From: Autumnicola tepida
Lineage (GTDB): Bacteria > Bacteroidota > Bacteroidia > Flavobacteriales > Flavobacteriaceae
DNA length: 64,000 bases
NCBI RefSeq assembly: GCF_031846485.1
Contig: NZ_JAVRHQ010000008.1
Location: forward strand, 92,214 to 156,213
Direction of reading: 5' to 3'
The translations under genes were made by a program, and so were the position numbers. Positions within the stretch are counted from its first letter, which is position 1. Each line of letters begins with the position of its first letter. The notes under the pieces are model-generated. The model searched no databases and had not been told where the DNA came from. It saw only the letters and a program-made list of their open reading frames with translations. Shown here piece by piece: positions 17,354 through 26,540 of the stretch.

Positions 17354-18592
17354 TTGAATTCAGAAGCGATATTTTACATTATTATAGGAATTATTATTAT
17401 CGACTTTATTTTCGATAAAATCCTGGACACCCTAAACGCCAGGCATTTTGATGATCCCGTTCCCAAAGAACTCGACGATGTGTACAATTCCGAAGAATAT
17501 GAAAAATCCCAGCGTTACAAAAAAGAGCGGTATAAATTTGGGTTGGTAATTTCAACATTTTCGGTTTTGCTTACGCTGGCTTTTATCATCTTTGGTGGAT
17601 TTGCCTTTGTGGATGAAATTGCAAGAAATATTACGGATAATGCAATTCTCACCGCCCTTATTTTCTTCGGAATTATAATGTTTGGGAGCGATATTTTAAT
17701 GCTGCCATTTTCCTGGTACAGCACTTTTGTGATCGAGGAAAAGTATGGCTTCAACAAAACCACAAAAAAGACATTTTTCCTTGATAAAATTAAGGGCTGG
17801 TTAATGACGGCCATTGTTGGCGGAGGCATCCTGGCACTCATCGTATGGTTTTACCAGGTGGCCGGGGATAATTTCTGGTGGTACGCCTGGATTTTAGTGG
17901 CGATATTTGCGGTTTTTATGAATATGTTCTACGCGAAGCTAATCGTTCCGCTTTTCAACAAACAAACTCCCCTACCCGAAGGTTCCCTACGCACCAAAAT
18001 TGAAGAGTATGCGCAGAGCGTAGGTTTTACGCTGGACAAGATTTTTGTGATAGACGGTTCCAAAAGAAGCACCAAGGCGAACGCTTATTTTTCCGGTTTT
18101 GGAAGTGAAAAACGCATTACGCTTTATGACACGCTGGTAAATGATCTTGAAGATGAAGAAATTGTAGCCGTACTCGCGCATGAAGTGGGCCACTACAAGA
18201 AAAACCATATAATTGTGAATATGGCTGCTTCAATTTTAACCACAGGATTCACGCTTTGGTTACTTTCACTATTTGTAGGCAGCCCCCAACTTTCAGCGGC
18301 GCTGGGGGTGGAAACTGCCAGTTTTCATATTGGCCTTGTAGCCTTCGGGATTTTGTACAGCCCTATTTCAGAATTAACAGGCTTTATAATGAATTATTTA
18401 TCCCGAAAATTCGAATACCAGGCCGATGATTTTGCCCGGAACACCTATAATGGCAATTTTCTGGTCTCCAGCTTAAAAAAGCTTTCCAAAAACAGCCTAA
18501 GCAATCTCACCCCGCATAAGCTTTATGTGAAAGTGCATTATTCGCACCCCACGCTATTGCAACGCTACAGGAATTTAAGGGGAATCGTGTAG
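17354..18592 (+). CDS. M48-family integral membrane protease (Ste24/CAAX type)
   Basis: A 412-residue multi-pass membrane metalloprotease. The zinc site is H276-E277-x-x-H280 (LAHEVGHYKKNH) with the third ligand E354 in RKFEYQADDFA. About six or seven hydrophobic segments surround it, and the N-terminal part carries the Ste24-type VIEEKYGFNKTT motif. In eukaryotes Ste24 trims prenylated proteins; bacterial homologues are thought to take part in membrane protein quality control, so the CAAX label should not be read literally. The start is TTG at 17354, chosen because the frame begins there with a short polar stretch before the first helix. Confidence 0.93.
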   Translation: MNSEAIFYIIIGIIIIDFIFDKILDTLNARHFDDPVPKELDDVYNSEEYEKSQRYKKERYKFGLVISTFSVLLTLAFIIFGGFAFVDEIARNITDNAILTALIFFGIIMFGSDILMLPFSWYSTFVIEEKYGFNKTTKKTFFLDKIKGWLMTAIVGGGILALIVWFYQVAGDNFWWYAWILVAIFAVFMNMFYAKLIVPLFNKQTPLPEGSLRTKIEEYAQSVGFTLDKIFVIDGSKRSTKANAYFSGFGSEKRITLYDTLVNDLEDEEIVAVLAHEVGHYKKNHIIVNMAASILTTGFTLWLLSLFVGSPQLSAALGVETASFHIGLVAFGILYSPISELTGFIMNYLSRKFEYQADDFARNTYNGNFLVSSLKKLSKNSLSNLTPHKLYVKVHYSHPTLLQRYRNLRGIV

Positions 18593-18623
18593 TTGTTTCT
18601 TTACAATCTTAATCGTATTTTTA
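18593..18623 (+). promoter_or_regulatory. Putative promoter of rel
   Basis: TTG (18593-18595), 20 bases, TATTTTTA (18616-18623), seven of eight matches to TAnnTTTG. Transcription would then start at or just before the ATG at 18630, implying a nearly leaderless message; this makes the call tentative. Confidence 0.4.
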
Positions 18624-18629
18624 AAAAAA

Positions 18630-20843
18630 ATGATGACAGAAGCGGCCATAAAGAAGGAAAACAAGGATATTGCGAGGCAGTACAAGGAACTCCTGCGCAT
18701 AAGTTACCAAACCCTTAGCGAAGACGATAAAAAGCTTATTCGTTCAGCTTTCGATACCGCTGTAGATGCGCATAAGGACCAGCGCAGGAAATCGGGCGAA
18801 GCCTATATTTTCCATCCCATTGCCGTGGCCAAAATTGTCGCTTCGGAAATTGGGCTGGACGCCACCTCTATTGCCGCGGCCCTTTTACATGATGTGGTGG
18901 AAGACACCCGCTATACCCTGGAAGACATCAATACTATGTTTGGGGAAACCGTAGCGAAAATTGTAGACGGCCTTACCAAAATTTCCAGCCTTAAAAAAGA
19001 CAAGGATGTTAGCCTGCAGGCCGAAAACTTCAGAAAAATGCTGCTTACCCTGAATGATGACATTAGGGTAATAATCATTAAAATCGCCGATCGCCTGCAC
19101 AATATGCAAACCATGGATGCCATGCGGCCGGACAAGCAGGTGAAAATCGCTTCGGAAACGCTCTACATTTATGCTCCCATGGCGCACCGCATTGGGCTTT
19201 ATAATATTAAAACAGAACTGGAAGACCTGGGGCTTAAATATACCGAGCCGGAAGTTTACCAGGAGATCCTTACCAAAATAAAGGAAAGTAAGGAACAGCA
19301 GGACGCTTATATTAGGGAATTTACCAAGGTTATAGAAGATTCCCTTCAGAAAGAAGATTTCAAATACGAGATAAAGGGCCGGCCAAAATCCATCTTTTCC
19401 ATCCACCGTAAGATGCAGAAGCAAAATGTGGGATTTGATGAGGTTTACGACAAGTTTGCCATCAGAATTATTTATAAAAGTCAGCCTTACGACGAAAAAT
19501 TCTTCGCCTGGAAAATTTATTCCATTGTTACCGATCATTTCAGGCCAAACCCCACGAGGTTAAGAGATTGGATTTCTTCCCCAAAATCTACCGGTTACGA
19601 GGCGCTGCATATTACCGTAATGGGGCCTAAGGGCCGCTGGGTGGAAGTGCAGATTAGGAGTGAGCGTATGAACGAAATTGCCGAAAAAGGCTATGCCGCG
19701 CATTACAAATACAAACAGGGGAACGTGCAGGAAGACCAGGGAATTGAAGAATGGCTGAACCGTTTGCAGGAAGCCCTTGAAAACCCGGAAGTGAATGCCG
19801 TTGATTTTGTAGAACAGTTTAAGCTGAACCTTTACGCCAAGGAAATCTTTGTGTTTACCCCCCAGGGGGATTTAAAATCTTTACCAAAAGGCGCTACGCC
19901 GCTGGATTTCGCATTCAGCATCCATACCGAAGTGGGCAGCCATACCCGTGGCGCAAGGGTAAACAATAAACTGGTACCCCTTAGCCATGAGTTAAAAAGT
20001 GGCGACCAGGTGGAGATCATAACTTCTGAAAGTGCCAAGCCCAATATCAACTGGCTGGATTATGCCAATACCGCCAGGGCAAGGGCAAAAATAAAATCTT
20101 CGCTTAAAGAAGAGAAAAAAGAAATTGCAGAAGAAGGAAAAGCGATCCTTAACCGAAAGCTGAAATCTCAAAAGATCGCCTTTAATGAAAAAACCATTAA
20201 TGAGCTGGTGGTATATTTTCATTTAAAGACCAGTCTGGACCTTTTCTACCGTGTGGGAATAGGAAAAATAGATAACCAAAAAATAAAGGAATTTGCTTCC
20301 TCCCGCAGCAATGCCCTTGTAAGCTATATAAAGAGCAAGATCAAAAAACCGGTAGTAGCTGAAGATCTTAACAAAGACGAGATCACAGCTAAATACGACC
20401 AGCTGGTTTTCGGGAAAGATCAGGACGAGACCCTGGATTATAAGCTGGCCAGTTGCTGTAACCCCATTCCGGGTGACAATGTTTTTGGTTTTGTAACCGT
20501 TAGTGACGGGATTAAAGTGCATAAAAAAGATTGTCCAAACGCCATTCAGCTTCAAAGTAATTATGCTTACCGTATAATTCCTGCAAAATGGATAGACAGT
20601 TCGCAGCAGGATTTTAAAGCCGTTATCAGGCTAACCGGGATTGACAACCTGGGGCTGGTAAGCGAGATTACCAAAGAGATTTCCAGCAATATGAATGTGA
20701 ACATGAAAAATATAAATTTTGAAAGTTCAGACGGCGTTTTCAGCGGTAGAATTACACTTGTGGTAAAAAATAACTCCATTCTTAATACCATCATCAACCG
20801 GCTCAAAAAAATTAACGGCATAGATAAGGTTACCCGTGAATAA
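18630..20843 (+). CDS. Bifunctional (p)ppGpp synthetase/hydrolase (RelA/SpoT)
   Basis: This enzyme makes and degrades the alarmone (p)ppGpp, controlling the stringent response. The 737-residue protein has the full Rel layout: an HD hydrolase domain (about 40-190, with H87-D88 in LLHDVVED), a synthetase domain (about 240-360, GRPKSIFSIHRKM and STGYEALHITV), a TGS domain (about 405-465, VFTPQGDLKSLPKGATPLDFAF), a cysteine-containing segment (ASCCNPIPGD, HKKDCPNA) and a C-terminal ACT domain (about 660-735). The intact HD motif argues that hydrolase activity is retained. It heads the rel-fur-purA group, 30 bases upstream of fur. Two ATGs stand in tandem; the first is used. Confidence 0.95.
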   Translation: MMTEAAIKKENKDIARQYKELLRISYQTLSEDDKKLIRSAFDTAVDAHKDQRRKSGEAYIFHPIAVAKIVASEIGLDATSIAAALLHDVVEDTRYTLEDINTMFGETVAKIVDGLTKISSLKKDKDVSLQAENFRKMLLTLNDDIRVIIIKIADRLHNMQTMDAMRPDKQVKIASETLYIYAPMAHRIGLYNIKTELEDLGLKYTEPEVYQEILTKIKESKEQQDAYIREFTKVIEDSLQKEDFKYEIKGRPKSIFSIHRKMQKQNVGFDEVYDKFAIRIIYKSQPYDEKFFAWKIYSIVTDHFRPNPTRLRDWISSPKSTGYEALHITVMGPKGRWVEVQIRSERMNEIAEKGYAAHYKYKQGNVQEDQGIEEWLNRLQEALENPEVNAVDFVEQFKLNLYAKEIFVFTPQGDLKSLPKGATPLDFAFSIHTEVGSHTRGARVNNKLVPLSHELKSGDQVEIITSESAKPNINWLDYANTARARAKIKSSLKEEKKEIAEEGKAILNRKLKSQKIAFNEKTINELVVYFHLKTSLDLFYRVGIGKIDNQKIKEFASSRSNALVSYIKSKIKKPVVAEDLNKDEITAKYDQLVFGKDQDETLDYKLASCCNPIPGDNVFGFVTVSDGIKVHKKDCPNAIQLQSNYAYRIIPAKWIDSSQQDFKAVIRLTGIDNLGLVSEITKEISSNMNVNMKNINFESSDGVFSGRITLVVKNNSILNTIINRLKKINGIDKVTRE

Positions 20844-20861
20844 TCCCATACATTTGCTTTT

Positions 20862-20866
20862 GGAGG
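20862..20866 (+). promoter_or_regulatory. Shine-Dalgarno-like GGAGG before the Fur-family gene
   Basis: GGAGG inside TTTTGGAGGAAG, seven bases before the ATG at 20874. Such a strong match to the 16S anti-SD is unusual in Flavobacteriia, where most starts in this window have none. Confidence 0.6.
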
Positions 20867-20873
20867 AAGAATT

Positions 20874-21329
20874 ATGAGTAAAAAAGTTGTAAATAAAAAC
20901 GACCAGGCGGTCGTAAAGAACGTATTTACGAAGTACCTGGAGGATAAAGGCCATAGGAAGACACCTGAACGTTTTGCCATTCTTCAGGAAATCTACAATA
21001 ATGACGATCATTTTGATATTGAATCACTTTATATCAAAATGAAAAATAAAAAGTACCGAGTTAGCCGGGCCACGCTTTACAATACCATAGAATTACTGCT
21101 GGGCTGCGGACTGGTGCGAAAACACCAGTTTGGGCAAAACCAGGCACAATACGAAAAATCTTATTTTGATCGAAACCACGATCATATTATCCTTACAGAT
21201 TCCGGCGAGGTAATAGAATTCTGCGATCCCCGCATACAGTCTATTAAAAAAACCATAGAAGAGGTTTTTGATATAGAAATTACCAAACATTCTTTATATT
21301 TTTACGGCAACAAAAAAGAAACCAACTAA
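20874..21329 (+). CDS. Fur-family transcriptional regulator
   Basis: A 151-residue Fur-family repressor. The N-terminal winged helix is clear (KTPERFAILQEIY, HFDIESLYIKMKNK, RVSRATLYNTIELLLGCGLV), followed by a dimerisation half with FDRNHDHIILTDSGEVIEFCDP. The HDHI segment supplies the regulatory metal ligands, but the paired CxxC motifs that hold the structural zinc in classical Fur and PerR are missing; only two isolated Cys occur. The sensed metal or peroxide is therefore unknown. The gene lies between rel and purA, 10 bases upstream of purA, and has a strong Shine-Dalgarno-like sequence, suggesting cotranscription with purA. Confidence 0.92.
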   Translation: MSKKVVNKNDQAVVKNVFTKYLEDKGHRKTPERFAILQEIYNNDDHFDIESLYIKMKNKKYRVSRATLYNTIELLLGCGLVRKHQFGQNQAQYEKSYFDRNHDHIILTDSGEVIEFCDPRIQSIKKTIEEVFDIEITKHSLYFYGNKKETN

Positions 21330-21339
21330 CCAAATATTC

Positions 21340-22611
21340 ATGGCGGTAGATTTACTTCTCGGGCTCCAGTGGGGCGACGAGGGAAAAGGAAAAATTGTTG
21401 ATGTATTCACTTCAAAATACGACATTATAGCCAGATTCCAGGGAGGGCCTAACGCCGGCCATACATTGGAATTTGATGGGCAAAAACATGTTCTCCATAC
21501 TATCCCTTCAGGTATATTCCATCCCGGCACTATTAATCTGGTTGGGAACGGGGTGGTTATTGATCCCGTGATTTTCAATAAGGAATTAAAAAACCTGGAC
21601 AAGCATAATGTGGATTATAAATCCAACCTGCTAATCTCCAGAAAAGCTCACATTATTCTGCCAACACACCGGCTTTTGGACGCTGCCTCTGAAGCTTCCA
21701 AGGGAAAAGCCAAAATTGGCTCTACCCTTAAAGGCATTGGCCCTACTTATATGGACAAAACCGGGAGAAACGGTTTAAGGGTTGGAGACCTGGAACTTGA
21801 TAACTGGGAAGAAAAATACCGTTCGCTTGCTAATAAGCATGAAAAAATGATTGAATTCTACAATGTAGATGTTCAATATAATCTTTCGGAACTGGAAAAA
21901 GAATTTTTCGATTCCGTAAAAGTGCTGAAAGAATTATCTTTTATAGACAGTGAAGATTATCTCCAAAAAGCACAGGCAGAAGGTAAAACCATTTTAGCCG
22001 AAGGCGCACAAGGCTCCTTGCTGGATATAGATTTTGGAACATATCCCTTTGTAACCTCATCCAATACAACAGCGGCAGGCGCCTGCACGGGATTGGGAGT
22101 GGCACCACGACAAATTGGTGAAGCTTTTGGAATTTTTAAAGCCTATACTACCCGCGTTGGTAGTGGCCCCTTCCCTACCGAGCTTTTTAACGAAGACGGG
22201 GAAACCATGGGCCGTGTGGGCAATGAATTTGGCGCCACCACCGGAAGGCCAAGAAGGTGCGGCTGGCTTGATCTTGTAGCTCTTAAATACGCCGTACAGG
22301 TAAACGGGATCACTCAGCTGATTATGATGAAAGGAGATGTTTTAAGCGGGTTTGAAACTCTGAAGGTTTGTACCGCTTATAATTACAGGGGAGAAGAAAT
22401 TACTCACTTACCTTATAATATAGAAGCCGAGAATGTAACTCCGGTTTATACTGAAATGAAAGGCTGGGCGGCAGATTTAACTAAAATGACGGAAGCTTCA
22501 GAATTACCTGAAGAATTTAATAATTATGTAAGTTTTCTTGAAAAAGAACTGCAGGTTTCGGTTTCAATAGCTTCAGTTGGGCCTGATAGAAAACAAACCA
22601 TAAGGCTTTAA
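21340..22611 (+). CDS. purA: Adenylosuccinate synthetase
   Basis: PurA joins aspartate to IMP using GTP, the first step from IMP to AMP. The 423-residue protein carries LQWGDEGKGK (residues 9-18, catalytic D13), GGPNAGHT with H41, the IMP-binding GIGPTYMDK segment, and TTTGRPRRCGWLD near the substrate loop. It follows the Fur-family gene by 10 bases. Because purA shares a probable transcript with rel and fur, AMP synthesis may be coordinated with the stringent response; (p)ppGpp is also known to inhibit PurA in several bacteria. A hairpin at 22633-22667 ends the unit. Confidence 0.98.
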   Translation: MAVDLLLGLQWGDEGKGKIVDVFTSKYDIIARFQGGPNAGHTLEFDGQKHVLHTIPSGIFHPGTINLVGNGVVIDPVIFNKELKNLDKHNVDYKSNLLISRKAHIILPTHRLLDAASEASKGKAKIGSTLKGIGPTYMDKTGRNGLRVGDLELDNWEEKYRSLANKHEKMIEFYNVDVQYNLSELEKEFFDSVKVLKELSFIDSEDYLQKAQAEGKTILAEGAQGSLLDIDFGTYPFVTSSNTTAAGACTGLGVAPRQIGEAFGIFKAYTTRVGSGPFPTELFNEDGETMGRVGNEFGATTGRPRRCGWLDLVALKYAVQVNGITQLIMMKGDVLSGFETLKVCTAYNYRGEEITHLPYNIEAENVTPVYTEMKGWAADLTKMTEASELPEEFNNYVSFLEKELQVSVSIASVGPDRKQTIRL

Positions 22612-22632
22612 TTTCTGCTAAATAATAGAATT

Positions 22633-22667
22633 AAAAAAAGCTGCTTCTCACGAAACAGCCTTTTCCT
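22633..22667. terminator. Bidirectional terminator between purA and the ferritin-like gene
   Basis: GCTGcTTC / GAAaCAGC hairpin with T-rich tails on both strands, located between two convergent genes. It is the same AGCTG...CAGC type as three other terminators in the window. Confidence 0.7.
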
Positions 22668-22694
22668 TTTCATAACAGTTTTTGTGAACTTTAT

Positions 22695-23534
22695 CTAATC
22701 TTCGCTATCTTCACCGTCACTATCCATTACAATAAAATTGGAAGCAATAGCATTTACCTCATCCATAGTCAATGGCTCGTCAAATGCTGCCGTTATTGCA
22801 TCATTTCCTCCAAAATCATCAAACATTCCAGCAAGATCTACACCTCCTTGCTCTGTATTTTGTTCTCCTGCATATATACCTGCAAAGGCATCTGGAATAG
22901 TTGTATTATTTTGAACAATCCACCCTTTCTCTCCTCGCATCCTTCTTACTTGGGAAGCGTGACGAGCTTCAACAGAATGAATTTGAAGAGCGTACGTTAA
23001 CAAATCGTCGTCATCCATTAAAGCACCAGCTTGGCCTTTATAGGCTCTTACTCCAGTGTCCTCGAAACCTTGAGACAAGGCTAGAAAAGTTTGATAGTTT
23101 GAGAAGGTATCAAGATTCAATCCTTTTCCGGTAAAATCAAAAGTTGGTTCTGCAATAGCATCATCACCTAATGCACCCATTAAAAACTCCACATGATCGT
23201 CTTCATGTTTGGAAATTTGAGCAAAAACATCCCTGTGTTCATCTGGAATCAGACCGTCTGTATCTAAAGCCATACGATAGAAATTTCTTTCTAAATATTC
23301 CAGTGTAAGTGCAAAATTCAATACATTTGTTGGAGATGCCTGAAACATCGCACTACTCATTGCAGCAGTTGCTGCCTTTGTTTTGGAACTAGTAGCTGCC
23401 AAACCAAACGGAATAGAAGCGAGTGCTACATCTTTACCTATATTTTTAAATTGCTTAAAAGCATCCCTTCTGGAAGTATTTGCCGCGAGAGATTCTTTAT
23501 CAGCTAAATTTTCTAAAAGCTTTATAAATTTCAT
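22695..23534 (-). CDS. Exported ferritin-like domain protein (Ferritin_2 type)
   Basis: A 279-residue protein with a four-helix ferritin-like domain. Di-iron ligand candidates are spaced as expected: E79 (TLEYLERNFY), E111-x-x-H114 (KHEDDHVEF), E158 (GFEDTGV) and E189-x-x-H192 (SVEARHAS). The N-terminus has a twin-arginine-like SRRDAFKQF followed by a weakly hydrophobic stretch (about 35-48), so export by Tat is plausible. The C-terminus is acidic. The family includes proteins called desiccation-related in plants and Deinococcus; no enzyme activity is established. It lies 37 bases downstream of a paralogous ferritin-like gene and is likely cotranscribed with it. Confidence 0.85.
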   Translation of the reverse strand: MKFIKLLENLADKESLAANTSRRDAFKQFKNIGKDVALASIPFGLAATSSKTKAATAAMSSAMFQASPTNVLNFALTLEYLERNFYRMALDTDGLIPDEHRDVFAQISKHEDDHVEFLMGALGDDAIAEPTFDFTGKGLNLDTFSNYQTFLALSQGFEDTGVRAYKGQAGALMDDDDLLTYALQIHSVEARHASQVRRMRGEKGWIVQNNTTIPDAFAGIYAGEQNTEQGGVDLAGMFDDFGGNDAITAAFDEPLTMDEVNAIASNFIVMDSDGEDSED

Positions 23535-23571
23535 AATTGTTTTTTAAAGTTAATAAATAATTAAATTGAGC

Positions 23572-24408
23572 TTATGGTAACTCATTCGCAGTAAAGTCTT
23601 CCTCAATAACATCAAGTCCTACAACAGCTGGTAAAATTTCTGAAGGATTTTGTGCTTTATCATAAGCTGGATCTCCCCCATCTCTTAATGCTACTAATAC
23701 TTCATCCCTAGCAAACGCAGTGGTATTCGGTTCTAATAAATCAGCAATAGCAGAAGCATGTCTTGCTTCAACTGAAACAATTTTACCGGCAAGAAGTAAA
23801 TATTCTGGAGTAGTAATTATACTACCTGCACCATTATATGCAGATACACCAGTATCTTCTAACAGCCGTGCTGTTTCAAGAACGGATTGTCTACTAGAAA
23901 AATCTACAGCTCCTGAAAAGTCAAAAGTAAGTTCAGGTAGCATCTGATCTTGTGTAATCGTTCCGTTATCCACTAAGCCCTGAATGGCAGTTTTAAAAAA
24001 TTCTCGGTGAATCACCTCGTGATTTCTAATATCTGTTAATGTTTCTTCCTCAGATATACCATCTACATCCATAGCCCCAGAATAAAAATTAGCCACCACT
24101 TCAGTGTAGAAAGCCGCCTCCAATTGTTCTAAAGCATAAGCGTAGTTAAAAACACCTATATTTCCACTTCCAAGATCAAAAGCTGCAGGTTCTTCCGGCT
24201 CTTCTGGTTCTTCTGGTTCTTCTGGCTCCATTGGGTCAGGCTCCTGGCCTGCAGGATTAAAATCGTCATCCTCACTACAGGAATACATTAAAAAGCTGGA
24301 ACCTGCAAAAGCAAGGCCGCCTAATTTTATAAATCTCCTCCGGGATTTAAATTTTCCGTTTTTTGGCGATTCCTCTTGAAAATCGACCTTTACAACTGGT
24401 TTCTTCAT
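23572..24408 (-). CDS. Tat-type lipoprotein with ferritin-like domain
   Basis: A 278-residue protein with a Tat signal (KSRRRFIKLGG, residues 21-31) that ends in MYSC (Cys 44), so it is probably a Tat-exported lipoprotein. A short PEE repeat linker (about 61-74, five EEP units from a 9-base repeat) leads to the ferritin-like domain with E94 (ALEQLE), E131-x-x-H134 (NHEVIHREF), E184 (LEDTGV) and E214-x-x-H217 (SVEARHAS). The ligand pattern matches its neighbour at 22695, which supports duplication. An envelope-side di-iron protein, for oxidative or iron stress, is the inference. The upstream 287-base gap holds the divergent OstA-like promoter. Confidence 0.87.
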   Translation of the reverse strand: MKKPVVKVDFQEESPKNGKFKSRRRFIKLGGLAFAGSSFLMYSCSEDDDFNPAGQEPDPMEPEEPEEPEEPEEPAAFDLGSGNIGVFNYAYALEQLEAAFYTEVVANFYSGAMDVDGISEEETLTDIRNHEVIHREFFKTAIQGLVDNGTITQDQMLPELTFDFSGAVDFSSRQSVLETARLLEDTGVSAYNGAGSIITTPEYLLLAGKIVSVEARHASAIADLLEPNTTAFARDEVLVALRDGGDPAYDKAQNPSEILPAVVGLDVIEEDFTANELP

Positions 24409-24636
24409 AATTAAAATTTTTAGTTCACGGTTAAACTTACGAAGTGAATCAGCAGAGAGATTTTAAACATGAGTTAATGTTTTACTAAAGCAATGGGAGG
24501 AATATTAAAATTTCCCAATTTTTAGAAATATTTGTCTTTTCTTCTGAAACTATTAACAAAAAATTATTGCTGATTATGAATTAATTCCAGCAATGGTCTG
24601 CTTCTTGATTTAGAAAATTATAGTGTCCTCTTTGCC

Positions 24637-24644
24637 TATTTTTG
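24637..24644 (+). promoter_or_regulatory. Putative -7 element (TATTTTTG) of the OstA-like cluster
   Basis: Exact TAnnTTTG match 51 bases upstream of the TTG start at 24696. No TTG at 19-23 bases upstream was found, so only the -7 half is supported. The rest of the 24409-24695 gap is AT-rich without repeats. Confidence 0.45.
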
Positions 24645-24695
24645 CACATCTGCTTTTTAAGGCGATTTTGACTATTTTTACAAAAAATTTTCCAC

Positions 24696-26540
24696 TTGAA
24701 GAATCTTCTCTCCATTCTAGTACTCCTGCTTTTTATGAAATCGGCTTTTATTTATGCACAGGAAGCTAAACAAATTGATTATACCAGTGACCGGCAGGTT
24801 AAAAATGAAGAAAGATATCCCGGTGCGATTATTTTAAGTAAGGTGGAAGACCAGGTGCATTTCACCCACCAGGGGATTGAAGTATGGTGTGATAATGCGG
24901 TTTTTTACAATGAGGCTAATTTTTTTAAAGCCTTTGGGAATGTTAGGATGACCCAGGGCGACACCGTAAGCATGTCCAGCAAGTACGCTGAATATAACGG
25001 CACCACCCAATTTGCCTTTGCCAGCGGGGATGTGGTAATGAAAAGGCCACAAACAACTCTTCTTACCGATACTTTATTCTTTAACCGTATGAAGCAGCAG
25101 GCTTACTATCGCAGTGGCGGTAAGGTAATCGACACTGCTTACGTGCTTACCAGCCGTATTGGTACTTATTATATGAAAGACGACAAATATTCTTTCGTTT
25201 CCAAAGTAGTTATTACCAATCCTGAATATGAAATCACCTCCAGCCAGATGGATATGTATTCTGAAACAGGCCATGCCTATTTCTACGGCCCCACGGTAAT
25301 ACAAAGTGAAACCAGCACCGTTTACTGCGAACGCGGATTTTATGATACCCGTGCTGACGAAGGTTACTTTGTCAAAAATTCCAGAATAGACTATGAAAAT
25401 CGTATAGTAGAAGGAGATAGCCTTTATTTTGACAGGAGCCGGAATTTTGCTTCTGCCACCAATAATATTAAGGTTACTGATACTATTAACCGCAGCGTGG
25501 TTACCGGCCATTATGCGGAAGTTTTCCGGGACAGGGATTCGGTTATTATTACAAAACGGCCTTTAGCAGCCACGCTGCAGGATCAGGATTCAGTTTTTAT
25601 ACATAGTGACACTTTGATGATTACCGGGAAACCTGAGAAACGGGTGATTCGCGGATTTTACGATGTACGTCTTTTCAAAAACGGGATGAGCGGAAAAAGT
25701 GATTCTATATATGTAGACCAGGAAACCGGGCTTACCAAACTGATCAATCTGAATTCCGGACCAGTAACCTCGGTGTCCAAACGCAGGAGTCCGGTTTTGT
25801 GGTCCGGGGAAAGCCAAATGACCGGAGACACCATTCATCTTAAAAGCAATCCGGAGACAGAGCAACTGGATTCGCTCCTGGTATTTAACAACGCCTTTCT
25901 TATCCAAAAAGACACCATAAAAGGATACAACCAGGTAAAAGGAATGGAGCTGGTTGGCCTTTTCCAGGATAACGAAATTTACCAGGTGGACATTAATAAG
26001 AATACTGAAACGCTGAATTACATGAGAAATGAAAATCAGGAACTTATTGGTATTAACCGTGCTGTTTCCAGTTCTATAAGAATAATGCTTAATAACAGGA
26101 AGATTGAAGACATCTATTACTTTACCAATCCGGATGGCGCCCTTACCCCGGAAGAAGAATTTCCGGTTAACGAGCGGGAATTAACAGGTTTCAACTGGCG
26201 GGGCGAGGAAAGATTAATGACAAAAGAAGATTTATTTGCCGGAAAACCCGCACCCGAATTAGTCAAAATTGAAGGAATTCCCCTTCCGGAGGAACAGGAG
26301 GAGTTTTTTGATGAACGGGAAGAAGACGATCTGCTGCTAAATGAAAATTCCAGGTTAAAACCGGAAGACCTGCAAAATGAAAAACCTCAGGATTCTACCG
26401 ATGTATTACCTGAACAAGCACCACTTCAAAATCCACCAAATTCAGGAAATACTGCCCGGTCTGCCACGGACTCACTTCAGGTACCAGAACCCGCCACCAC
26501 ACTTCAGCAGAATAAACCACGAAAAGAAGACGAAGATTGA
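24696..26540 (+). CDS. OstA-like protein (LptA/LptD N-terminal-type)
   Basis: A 614-residue exported protein (signal peptide about 1-21). Residues about 25-300 show the repeated beta-strand pattern of the OstA/LptA beta-jellyroll (VHFTHQGIEVWCDNAVFYNE, GNVRMTQGDTVSMSS, YNGTTQFAFASGDVVM and later SQMDMYSETGHAYFYG), the fold that bridges the periplasm to carry lipopolysaccharide. The C-terminal third is polar, with an acidic and proline-rich tail. In Bacteroidota such proteins are commonly annotated OstA-like; a role in LPS export is inferred, since no beta-barrel LptD part is present. Start is TTG at 24696. Its TGA overlaps the next start (TTGA). Confidence 0.85.
   Translation: MKNLLSILVLLLFMKSAFIYAQEAKQIDYTSDRQVKNEERYPGAIILSKVEDQVHFTHQGIEVWCDNAVFYNEANFFKAFGNVRMTQGDTVSMSSKYAEYNGTTQFAFASGDVVMKRPQTTLLTDTLFFNRMKQQAYYRSGGKVIDTAYVLTSRIGTYYMKDDKYSFVSKVVITNPEYEITSSQMDMYSETGHAYFYGPTVIQSETSTVYCERGFYDTRADEGYFVKNSRIDYENRIVEGDSLYFDRSRNFASATNNIKVTDTINRSVVTGHYAEVFRDRDSVIITKRPLAATLQDQDSVFIHSDTLMITGKPEKRVIRGFYDVRLFKNGMSGKSDSIYVDQETGLTKLINLNSGPVTSVSKRRSPVLWSGESQMTGDTIHLKSNPETEQLDSLLVFNNAFLIQKDTIKGYNQVKGMELVGLFQDNEIYQVDINKNTETLNYMRNENQELIGINRAVSSSIRIMLNNRKIEDIYYFTNPDGALTPEEEFPVNERELTGFNWRGEERLMTKEDLFAGKPAPELVKIEGIPLPEEQEEFFDEREEDDLLLNENSRLKPEDLQNEKPQDSTDVLPEQAPLQNPPNSGNTARSATDSLQVPEPATTLQQNKPRKEDED

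Noticed and set aside
24190..24232. Short 9-base tandem repeat
   Set aside because: It is within the ferritin-like lipoprotein gene and encodes the PEE linker, an ordinary low-complexity spacer, so it is noted there and not as a separate repeat.
22695..24408. Genomic island or mobile element carrying the ferritin-like genes
   Set aside because: No integrase, transposase, tRNA boundary or direct repeat is visible around the two genes.
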